A program made the position numbers and the translations under genes. Below the pieces are notes generated by a model. The model saw nothing but the letters and a program-made list of their open reading frames with translations. It ran no database searches and had not been told where the DNA came from. Of a stretch of 64,000 nucleotides of DNA, positions 54,388 to 63,600 are shown one piece after another; positions within the stretch are counted from its first letter, which is position 1, and each line of letters opens with the position of its first letter. Source of the stretch: Streptomyces smyrnaeus (GTDB lineage Bacteria > Actinomycetota > Actinomycetes > Streptomycetales > Streptomycetaceae); contig NZ_JAFFZM010000012.1 of assembly GCF_017676345.1 (NCBI RefSeq), positions 186,001 to 250,000 of the forward strand. The letters are read 5' to 3'.

Positions 54388-54975
54388 AGAAGCGGTCGGC
54401 GTCGGCGCCCTCGCGCAGGCAGCCGCCTCCGCCGCCGGACCGGCCGCTCGGACCGGCTTGACCACCGGCGACGCCGAGCGCCTGCCCTTCCCGGACGGCG
54501 TCTTCGGCGCGGTGGTGCGCGAATGCGCCCTGTGCACCTTCCCCGACGAGCCCCGCGCCGCCGCCGAGTTCGCGCGCGTTCTCCCACCCGGCGGCCGGGT
54601 GGGCCTCACGGGCGTCACCGTCGGCACCGACCGGCTCCCGCCGGAACTGACGGGTCCGGCCGCCCGTATCGCCTGCATCGCCGACGCCCGCTCGCAGGCC
54701 GAGTACGAGGCGACCTTCGAGGCCGCTGGTCTGCGCACGGTCCTCACCGAGCGCCATGAGCAGACCATGAGTCGAATGATCGACCAGATCGAAGCGCGGC
54801 TGAACCTGCTGCGCCTGACCGCCGCCGACCAACTCGCCGACGCGGCGTGGGCCTTGCCGCCGCCCCGGCGGTGCCGGCCGCCGCCCGCACGGCTGCGGCC
54901 CGGCCCCGGGCCTCCATCGCCGCGCGAGTGGCCGTGAATATCCTGTTAGCTCTGCGGCAATGGCCTGTGGGCTGA
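54388..54975 (+). pseudogene. 5'-truncated, frameshifted SAM methyltransferase remnant
   Basis: Directly after the SRPBCC remnant, a frame gives TTGDAERLPFPDGVFGAVV, LCTFPDEPRAAAEFARVLPPGG and the helical C-terminal SRMIDQIEARLNLLRLTAAD of an arsenite-methyltransferase-like enzyme. The SAM-binding Gly motif and everything before it are absent. At about 54845 a single-base loss shifts the tail (VGLAAAPAVPAAARTA) to another frame, which stops at 54975. Confidence 0.55.
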
Positions 54976-55295
54976 ACGGTATATTCCGTTAAGTTGGGAT
55001 CAGAGAGCGTCTGTTTTCGGCCAGCTCGCCCACGTTACTTGAGTAACTTCCGTTGCGCTGGTTTCCGTGGCTCCCCCTGTTGTGCCGTGGAACCGCCAGT
55101 GCCGTCTTTCGTTTGCCTGCACTTAACAATCACTTACGGTGCGACTGATTACGACCGTTGACGTCCGCAGTCCACTTTTGTTTGGCTTTGTCGATGGCCT
55201 GGACCACCTTCCAGCCGGGACCCTTACGGGCCCTAGAGGCCGGATCGGAAGGCTACGACCAAGGAGCACTTCAACCCAGTGACGGGGGTTCACGC
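54976..55295. promoter_or_regulatory. SARP gene upstream region
   Basis: A comparatively A/T-rich stretch with two inverted repeats: AACGGTATATTCCGTT (54975-54990) and GTTACTTGAGTAAC (around 55034-55047). Further down CTTAACAATCACTTACGG could carry promoter elements. These are candidate operators for cluster control; no gene is supported. Confidence 0.45.
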
Positions 55296-56099
55296 GTGCG
55301 ATACGAGATCATGGGTCCGCTTCGTGTCGTTGACGGAGAACGTAAAACAACGATCAAGGCTCAGAAGGTCGAAATTCTGCTCGCTGTTCTTCTCGTTAGA
55401 TCCAACCAGGTGGTCACCGTCGACCAGCTCATTCGAGAGATATGGGGAGAGGAGCCACCCCGCCGAGTCATCGCGGGGCTCCACGTCTACGTTTCGCAGG
55501 TGCGGAAATTCCTGAACCGCCCGGACGGAAAAGAAAGGAAGGAGGGGCCGGTTCTCACAAAACCCTCGGGCTACATGTTGAGTCTGGGGTCGGACGGGCT
55601 CGATCTTCGCACCTTCGACAAATTGGTGAGGGACGGCAGAGGGTATTACCGTTCGCAGGAGTACGAGGAGGCGACCCGAAGTCTGGAAAATGCGCTGAGC
55701 CTGTGCCGCGGCCCGCTGCTCGACGGCGCGTGCCGAGGGCCGATACTCCAGGGATTCCAGACCTGGCTCAACGAGACCTGGCTCGAATGCATGGAGATGC
55801 TGATGGACGCGCGCCTGGCCCTGGGCCGGCACCGCGAACTCATCAGCGACCTGTACTGGCTCAGCACCGAACACCCCCTGCGGGAGGCGTTCCACCGCCA
55901 GCTGATGCTGGCACTGCACCGCAGCGACCGCCAGGCCGACGCGTTGCAGGTGTACCAGCGGGCCCGCCGCATGCTCAACGACGAGCTGGGGCTGGAGCCC
56001 GGCCGCGCACTCCAGGACATGCAGCACGCGATCCTGACGGCCGACAGCCGTCTGGTGCTGCCGCACCGCGACTCGACCGTGACCGGGGGAGTGTCGTGA
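55296..56099 (+). CDS. SARP-family pathway-specific activator
   Basis: A 267-residue Streptomyces antibiotic regulatory protein from GTG 55296 (GGGGG upstream). Residues 1-95 are the OmpR-type winged helix (RYEIMGPLRVVDGERK, VVTVDQLIREIWGEEPP), residues 100-255 the bacterial transcriptional activation domain (ALSLCRGPLLDG, LREAFHRQLMLALHRSDRQA, MLNDELGLEPGRALQDM). Small SARPs activate polyketide or peptide clusters by binding heptad repeats near -35. It overlaps the thioesterase gene and sits upstream of the PKS, so it is the likely cluster activator. Confidence 0.92.
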   Translation: MRYEIMGPLRVVDGERKTTIKAQKVEILLAVLLVRSNQVVTVDQLIREIWGEEPPRRVIAGLHVYVSQVRKFLNRPDGKERKEGPVLTKPSGYMLSLGSDGLDLRTFDKLVRDGRGYYRSQEYEEATRSLENALSLCRGPLLDGACRGPILQGFQTWLNETWLECMEMLMDARLALGRHRELISDLYWLSTEHPLREAFHRQLMLALHRSDRQADALQVYQRARRMLNDELGLEPGRALQDMQHAILTADSRLVLPHRDSTVTGGVS

Positions 56100-56863
56100 A
56101 TCCGCAGCTCACTCAAGAGGACCGGGACCTGTGGATCCGGCGCTACCACCAGGCCCGCGAGGGCGCCGTGCAGCTCGTCTGCTTCCCGCACGCCGGGGGC
56201 TCCGCGAGCTTCTACTTCCCGGTCTCCGCCCATCTCGCCCCGGACGTCGATGTCTCGGCGGTGCAGTACCCGGGGCGGCAGGACCGCCGCGCCGAGCCCT
56301 GCGTCGACAGCATCCAGAAGCTGGCCGACCTGGTGGCGGAGGCCGTCCGACCGCTGGCCGAGCGCCCGTTGGCGTTCTTCGGGCACAGCATGGGGGCCAT
56401 GGTCGCCTACGAGGTGGCACTCAGGCTCGAAGCGGACGGGGCGCCGGCCCTCACCCGGCTCTTCGTCTCAGGGAGAAGGGCGCCGTCCACCTATCGCGAG
56501 GAACGGGTGCACGAGCGCGACGACAACGGGGTCATCGCGGAACTCCAGCAGCTCAGCGGCACCGAGTCGGACCTGCTCGACGATCCGGAGGTGCTGGAGA
56601 TGATCCTCCCCGCGGTGCGCAGCGACTACGCCGCGGTGGAGCGGTACCGCCACGAGCCCGGCCGCGCGGTGAGCTGTCCGGTCGTCGCGCTCATCGGGGA
56701 CCAGGACGGCAAGGTGACCACGGACGAGGCCCGTGCCTGGGCCGGGCACACCTCGGGCACGTTCGACCTGCGGGTGCATCCCGGCGGCCACTTCTACCTC
56801 GTGGACAGGAGCCGAGACGTCATGGACTTCGTCGGCGAACAGCTCACAGCCGTCGGCAGTTGA
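56096..56863 (+). CDS. Type II thioesterase (editing thioesterase)
   Basis: A 255-residue alpha/beta-hydrolase. Family marks: LVCFPHAGGSASFYFPVS, VQYPGRQDRRAEP, FFGHSMGAMVAYEVAL with the nucleophile S98, LIGDQDGKVTTDEA with the Asp, and VHPGGHFYLVDR with the His. Type II thioesterases remove aberrant acyl groups stalled on carrier proteins. GTG 56096 overlaps the SARP stop (GTGA) so activator and editor are made together. A perfect terminator hairpin follows 47 bases downstream. Confidence 0.93.
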   Translation: MNPQLTQEDRDLWIRRYHQAREGAVQLVCFPHAGGSASFYFPVSAHLAPDVDVSAVQYPGRQDRRAEPCVDSIQKLADLVAEAVRPLAERPLAFFGHSMGAMVAYEVALRLEADGAPALTRLFVSGRRAPSTYREERVHERDDNGVIAELQQLSGTESDLLDDPEVLEMILPAVRSDYAAVERYRHEPGRAVSCPVVALIGDQDGKVTTDEARAWAGHTSGTFDLRVHPGGHFYLVDRSRDVMDFVGEQLTAVGS

Positions 56864-56910
56864 ACAACCAACCGTTCTCCCCGGGCGATCGGGAGCGGTT
56901 TCGCAACGGC

Positions 56911-56940
56911 CGCGCGCCAGATGTTCCCATCTGGCGCGCG
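56911..56940. terminator. Perfect 12-bp bidirectional hairpin
   Basis: CGCGCGCCAGAT, loop GTTCCC, ATCTGGCGCGCG, between the convergent thioesterase and DUF5988-type genes. Confidence 0.85.
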
Positions 56941-56981
56941 TTCGTTCGTGCGTTCACCGAACGCTGCAGCAGATGCTCCCG

Positions 56982-57212
56982 CTATTCGGCGATCCTGGTG
57001 CGCATAGTCCACCTGAAGATGACCCGGGAAAGGTCCCCGGAATCGCCGACGAGTTCGAAGTGCTCATATCCACCGCAGTACGGGATCTTGAGCTTCCTGT
57101 CGACCACGGTGGAACGCTCGGCCTGTACCGCATTCGGCATTCCGGCAGGGCCGCCCTCCAACAGGACGTCTATCTTTCCCCCGTCATGTGACGGACGTTT
57201 ATTTTCCTGCAT
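56982..57212 (-). CDS. DUF5988-like small protein
   Basis: A 76-residue protein from ATG 57212 with GGGAGG six bases upstream. The sequence ...KIDVLLEGGPAGMPNAVQAE, KIPYCGGYEHFEL and VFRWTMRTRIAE-type ending (VIFRWTMRTRIAE) matches the small DUF5988 proteins that recur inside actinobacterial polyketide clusters. Their role is unknown. It is divergent from the PKS gene and convergent with the SARP-thioesterase pair. Confidence 0.8.
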   Translation of the reverse strand: MQENKRPSHDGGKIDVLLEGGPAGMPNAVQAERSTVVDRKLKIPYCGGYEHFELVGDSGDLSRVIFRWTMRTRIAE

Positions 57213-57663
57213 GTACTGCCTCCCAAGGAAAGTGTCCGTGAATGGTCCGTGGCTGAGTGGCCCGTGCGAGGGCATGCCGACGGGCGGCTACCGCGCCTCT
57301 CGTGGCCGTGCTGGATGACGCCTCGGGCCTTCTTGCCCGCCGACTTCTCCGCCGCCGCGGCCACGGCTCCCAACGCGTCGGCTATACGGTGTCGAATCTG
57401 CTCTTGCCGTAGGAGGGGTAAACACTCGACTCCCCATGAGCACTGTACAGACCGGCGTCAACGACGCCACCCCCGCAACGTTCCCGAGCAGGTGCACACG
57501 GACCCGGTCGCGAACTGTATGCGTGCTGCTCATCCCTGCTTTTCAGCGGAGGCGACGGCGTGTGCCAAGGGCATTTTTTGGTGCCGCTTTAGAACTAGCT
57601 TTGATCCGCTGCTGAGGATGAACGCCCTGGTGAACCATACGTTCGACTCTGGCGTGAGGTGCG
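57213..57663. promoter_or_regulatory. Divergent region between the DUF5988-like gene and the PKS
   Basis: About 450 bases. From 57540 to 57640 the sequence is A/T-rich (GCATTTTTTGG, TTTAGAACTAGCTTTGATC) and probably holds the PKS promoter; TAGAAC or TAGCTT may be the -10. A 60-codon frame from ATG 57436 (MSTVQTGVNDATPATFP...) has no ribosome-binding site or known relative and is not called as a gene. No clear SARP heptad repeats were found by eye. Confidence 0.45.
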
Positions 57664-60600
57664 ATGCCTGCTACTTCCATCGCGGTCGTGGGACTGGCCT
57701 GTCGGCTGCCCCGCGCTGACAGCCCGTCAGCCTACTGGCGGCTGCTGCGCGACGGCCGCAGCGCCATCGCCCCGATGCCGGCGGATCGCCGTGCCGCCAC
57801 GCACGAGCCGCCGTCCGGTCGGCACGGCGGCTTCCTCGACCGGGTGGACGCGTTCGACGCGCGCTTCTTCGGCGTCTCGCCCCGCGAAGCCCTGGCCATG
57901 GACCCCCAACAGCGGCTCATGCTCGAACTGGGCTGGGAGGCGATGGAGGACGCCGGGATCCCGGCCCCCGCCCTGCACGGCTCCGACACCGGAGTCTTCG
58001 TCGGCGCCATCTGGGACGACTACGCCCATCTGCTACGGGCCCACGGCCCGGCGGCGCAGACCCGGCACACCATGACGGGAGTGCACCGGAGCATCATCGC
58101 CAACCGGCTCTCGTACACCCTCGGCCTGCGCGGGCCGAGTCTGACCATCGACGCGGCGCAGGCCTCCTCGCTGGCCGCCGTGCACCTCGCGTGCGAGAGC
58201 CTGCGCCACGACGAGTGCCGACTCGCCCTCGCCGGTGGCGTGAACCTCGTGCTCGGCGACGCCAGCACGACCGCCACCGAGCACTTCGGCGGGCTCTCAC
58301 CCGACGACCGCTGCTACACCTTCGACGCCCGCGCCAACGGATTCGTCCGCGGCGAGGGCGGCGTCACCGTGCTGCTCAAACCCCTGGACGACGCCCTGCG
58401 CGACGGCGATCGCGTCCACTGCGTGATCGAGGGCGGCGCGTTCAACAACGACGGTGCGACCGACGGGCTCACCGTCCCCAGCGCCGAGGCCCAGGAGGCC
58501 GTGATCCGGCTCGCCCACCGGCGGGCGGGGCGTACACCCGCCGAGGTGCAGTACGTCGAGCTGCACGGTACGGGCACCCGCGTCGGCGACCCGATCGAAG
58601 CCGCGGCCCTGGGCGCGGCGCTCGGTTCGGGCGGCGGACGCCCGCAGGACGAGCCGCTGCTGGTCGGCTCCGCCAAGACCAACATCGGGCACCTGGAAGG
58701 CGCCTCCGGCGTGGCGGGACTGCTCAAGGCCGCGCTGAGCATCGCCTACGGCGAGCTGCCGCCCAGCCTCAACTACGCCACCCCCAACCCCCGCATCCCC
58801 CTCGCGGACCTCGGGCTGCGGGTCCAGGACACACTCGCTCCATGGCCGCACCCCGAGCGGCGGAAGGTGGCCGGCGTCAGCTCGTTCGGCATGGGCGGCA
58901 CCAACTGCCACCTGGTGCTCGCCGAGGCGCCCTCGCCCGTGGCGTCCTCCTCCGTCGCGCCCTCGCCCGTGGCGCCGAGGACCGTCTCGCCCGCCTCCGA
59001 CCCGACACCCGCCCAGTCCGCGCCCCCGGCCCCTCCCGAGTCGGGCCCCACACCCGGGGACACCATTCCCTGGCCGCTGTCCGGCAAGAGCCGGGCCGCT
59101 CTCCGCGCCCAGGCCGAGCGGTTGCGCGCCCACGTCGCGGCCCGGCCCGCGCCCGACCCCGCGGACTACGCGTACTCCCTCGCCACCACCCGCACGGCCC
59201 ACCCGCACCGCGCCGTCGCCCTCGGCACTGACACCACCGAACTGCTGGACCGGCTCGACGCGCTGGCAGCGGCGGACCACTCCGTCCCCGGAACCGTGAC
59301 CGGCGAGGTCACCGGCGGCAGCGTCGCCTTCCTCTTCAGCGGCCAGGGCAGCCAGCGGCTCGCCATGGGACGTCAACTCCATGCGGCGCACCCCGTCTTC
59401 GCCGACGCCCTCGACGAGGCGTTCGCCTGCCTCGACCCGCACCTCGAACGCCCGCTGCACGAAGTCGTCCTCGGCGACGACCAGGACTCGCCACTCGACC
59501 GGACCTGCTATGCGCAGCCCGCCCTCTTCGCCGTCGAGGTCGCCCTCTACCGTCTCGTCACCTCCTTCGGGCTGCGCGCCGACCATCTGATGGGCCACTC
59601 GGTCGGCGAGATCGCCGCGGCACATGTGGCGGGAGCCCTGTCGCTGCCCGACGCCTGCGCGCTCGTGGCGGCACGCGGACGGCTCATGCAGACCGTCACC
59701 GCACCCGGCGCGATGGTCGCGCTCCAGGCCACCGAGGACGAAGCCGTCGAGCAGCTGCTGGCAGGACACGAGAACAGGCTGGCGCTCGCCGCCGTCAACG
59801 GCCCGGGCTCCATCGTGCTGTCCGGCGACGAGCAAGCCGTGCAGGAGGCTGCCGAGGCGTGGCGGGCGCGTGGCCGCAAGGTCAGCCACCTGCGCACCAG
59901 CCACGCCTTCCACTCCCCGCACATGGACACGGTGCTCGACGAACTGCGTGCCGTCGCCGCGAACCTGACGTTCGCGGAGCCCGCCGTTCCCCTCGTCTCC
60001 AACGTGACCGGCGCCCTCGTCGATCCCTCGACGCTCGCCTCGCCCGACTACTGGGCCGCGCACGCCAGGAACACCGTGCGCTTTCTCGACGGCATGCACG
60101 CACTGTGCGACGCGGGGGCCGACACCTTCGTGGAACTCGGCCCAGACGCGGCCCTCGCCGCCATGGCCCGCGAATGCCTCACGGCACGCGCCACGGCAGG
60201 CGCCGGTGCCGGCACCGCAGTGGCCGTGCTGCGCCGAAACCGATCCGAGACACACACTCTCCTGACCGCGCTGGCCCAGGCGTACGTTCGCGGCGCGGAT
60301 GTGTCCTGGGAGCGGGTCCTGGGCGGACGCGGCCGCCGGGTCGAGCTGCCCACCTACGCCTTCCAGCGCGAGCGCTACTGGCCCGAGCGAGCGGAAGATG
60401 CACCGGCCCACGAGAACAGGCCCCGTACCTCGGCGGACGCGGCGGACGCCGCGGATGTGACCGACGTGACGGACGCGGCGGGCTCGGCCGACGCCCCGGG
60501 CTCGGCGGGCGAGCGGCGGGAACGGCCGGCCGACGAGCCCGTGCCGCAACCGTCCGCGCACGACCTGCTGGAGACCGTACGCACGCACACCGCGCTGGTG

Positions 60601-63600
60601 CTCGGTTACGCCTCGGCCGATGCCGTCGACCCCGCGCTCACCTTCAAACAGCTCGGCATGGACTCGCTCGGCGCCACCGAACTCGGCGAACGGCTGAGCG
60701 ATGCCACCGGGCTACCCGTACCCGCCACCCTCAGCTACGACCACCCCACGCCCAGGGCCGCGGCCCGCCACCTGGATGCACTGGCCGCCGGAACCCCCGC
60801 CCCCACCGCGGACCCACGCCCGCGCGGCGCCACCGACGAACCGCTCGCCATCATCGGGATGAGCTGCCGCTACCCCGGCGGCGCCGACACCCCTGAGCAA
60901 CTGTGGGACCTGGTGGCGCAGGGCGTGGACGCGATCGGCGGCTTCCCCGAGGGACGCGGCTGGGACATGGCCGGGCTCTACGACCCGGACCCCGACAACC
61001 CCGGCACGAGCTACGCACGCCAAGGCGGATTCCTGCACGACGCGGACGCGTTCGACGCGGAGTTCTTCGGGATCAGCCCCCGCGAGGCGCTGGCCATGGA
61101 CCCCCAGCAGCGGCTGGTGCTGGAAGCGGCCTGGGAGGCGCTGGAGCGCTCCGGGATCGTCTGCGACACGCTCCGGCACAGCCCGACAGGTGTGTTCGTG
61201 GGGCTCACCGCACAGGACTACGGCCCCCGGCTGCACGAGCCGGTCGACGGACTGGAGGGCCAGCTAATGACCGGCACCACCCCCAGCGTCGCCGCGGGGC
61301 GGGTGGCCTTCACCCTCGGGCTGGAGGGCCCGGCGGTGACGGTGGACACGGCCTGCTCCTCATCGCTGACCGCCATCCACCTGGCCTGCCAGTCGCTGCG
61401 CCAGGGCGAGTCCTCCCTGGCCCTCGCCGGAGGCGTCACCGTGCTGGCGGGCCCCGGCATGTTCACCGAGTTCTCGCGGCAGCGGGGCCTGGCGCCGGAC
61501 GGGCGGTGCAAGGCGTTCGCTGCGGCGGCCGACGGCACCGGCTGGGCCGAGGGTGTGGGCCTGGTGGTGCTGGAGCGGCTGTCGGACGCGCGGCGCAACG
61601 GGCATCGGGTGCTCGCGGTCGTCCGCGGTTCCGCCGTCAACCAGGACGGCGCCAGCAACGGGCTGACGGCGCCGAACGGTCCGTCGCAGGAGCGGGTGAT
61701 CCGCCAGGCCCTCGCCAACGCGGGACTCGGTCCCGCGGACGTCGATGCCGTGGAGGCCCATGGCACGGGCACGACTTTGGGCGATCCGATCGAGGCGCAG
61801 GCGTTGTTGGCGACGTATGGGCAGGAGCGGTCCGGGGGGCGGCCGTTGTGGTTGGGGTCGGTGAAATCGAACCTGGGGCATACGCAGGCGGCGGCTGGGG
61901 TTGCGGGTGTCATCAAGATGGTGCAGGCGATGCGGCACGGTGTGCTGCCAGCGTCGTTGCACATCGATGAGCCTTCGCCGCACGTGGATTGGGAGTCGGG
62001 CGCGGTACGGCTGCTGACCGAGCCGGTGGAGTGGCCGGAGAGAGAGCGCCCGCGCCGGGCTGCCGTCTCGTCGTTCGGGATCTCCGGGACCAACGCCCAC
62101 CTGATCATCGAGGAGGCGCCCGCCGACAGCCCTGCTCCGGCCCCGGTCCCGGAGCTGCCCCCGACCCCGGTGCCCTGGATCGTCTCGGCCCGCGAACCGG
62201 AGGCGCTGCGGGCACAGGCGGACGCGCTGGCGACACACCTCTCCGCCTCGCCGCACGCCGGGGTGGCCGAGGTCGGCTGGTCGCTGCTGACGACCCGGAC
62301 GCTCTTCGAACGCCGGGCCGTGGCGGTTGGCGAGGACCGGGAGGCGCTGGTGGCCGGGCTGACCGCACTCGCCGAAGGCCTGCCGCACCCGGATGTGTTC
62401 CATGGCCGGCCAGTAGCACGCGACCAGGGACCGGGTCCGGTGCTGGTGTTTCCGGGGCAGGGTTCGCAGTGGGTGGGGATGGGTGTCGAGCTGGTGGATT
62501 CTTCACCGGTGTTCGCGGCGCGGTTGGCGGAGTGTGAGCTGGCGTTGAAGCCGCATGTGGACTGGTCGTTGGAGGACGTGCTGCGGGGTGACGGCGCTGG
62601 GCTGGCGCGGGTGGATGTGGTGCAGCCGGTGTTGTGGGCGGTGATGGTGTCGCTGGCTGCGGTGTGGGCGGAGTTCGGGGTGCGGCCCGCGGCGGTGGTG
62701 GGTCACAGCCAGGGTGAGATCGCTGCTGCTTGTGTGGCGGGGGCGTTGTCGTTGGAGGACGGTGCGCGGATCGTGGCGCTGCGTAGCCGTGCGTTGCGGC
62801 GGCTTGCCGGGGGTGGGGCGATGGCCTCGCTCGGGGTGGGCAGGGAGCAGGCCGAGCGGCTGGTGGTCGATGCCCCGGGTGTCGGGATCGCGGCCGTCAA
62901 CGGTCCTTCTTCCACGGTGGTGTCCGGGCCGCCGGAGCCGGTGGCGGCGGTGGTGGCGGCGTGTGAGGCGGTGGGGGAGCGGGCGCGGCTGGTGGACGTG
63001 GATTATGCCTCGCACGGTCCGCAGGTCGATGAGATCGCCGAGGAGCTGCGCGGGGTGCTGGAGGGTATCGAGCCGCGTTCCGCGTCTGTCGCATTCTTCT
63101 CGACGGTGACGGGGGCGCGCATCGACACCACGACTCTGGATACCGAGTACTGGATCACCAACCTCCGTCGCCCGGTGCGGTTCGCCGACACCGTCGAGAC
63201 CCTGCTGGTAGAGGGCCACCGGCTGTTCATCGAGGCCAGCCCGCACCCGGTGCTCACCCTCGGCATGCAGGAGAGCTTCGAGGAGGCAGAGCGTGAAGCC
63301 GCCACTGTTCCCACCCTCCGCAGGGACGACGGCGGTACCGCCCAACTGGCACGTGCCCTCGCACAGGCCCACGTGGCCGGGGCCGAAATCGAGTGGGAGA
63401 GGTGGTTCCGCTCCGGCGCGGACGCGGGCGCAGACGCGGAGCCGGGAGCCGTCCCGGGCACCGTGGAACTGCCCACCTACGCCTTCCAGCGCCGCAGTTA
63501 CTGGCTCCGATCGGGCGTGGGCGCGGGCGAGTTGAACGCCGCAGGACTCGGACGTACGCAACACCCGCTGCTGCCCGCAGCGGTGCGGCTGGCCGACGGG

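Noticed and set aside
57436..57618. A 60-codon frame upstream of the PKS (MSTVQTGVNDATPATFP...)
   Set aside because: No ribosome-binding site, Arg-rich non-native composition, no relative recognised; kept only as part of the promoter region.
60410..60500. Repetitive Asp/Ala/Val-coding stretch in the PKS as a possible insertion or repeat element
   Set aside because: It is in frame and located in the AT-ACP linker, where such low-complexity linkers are common.
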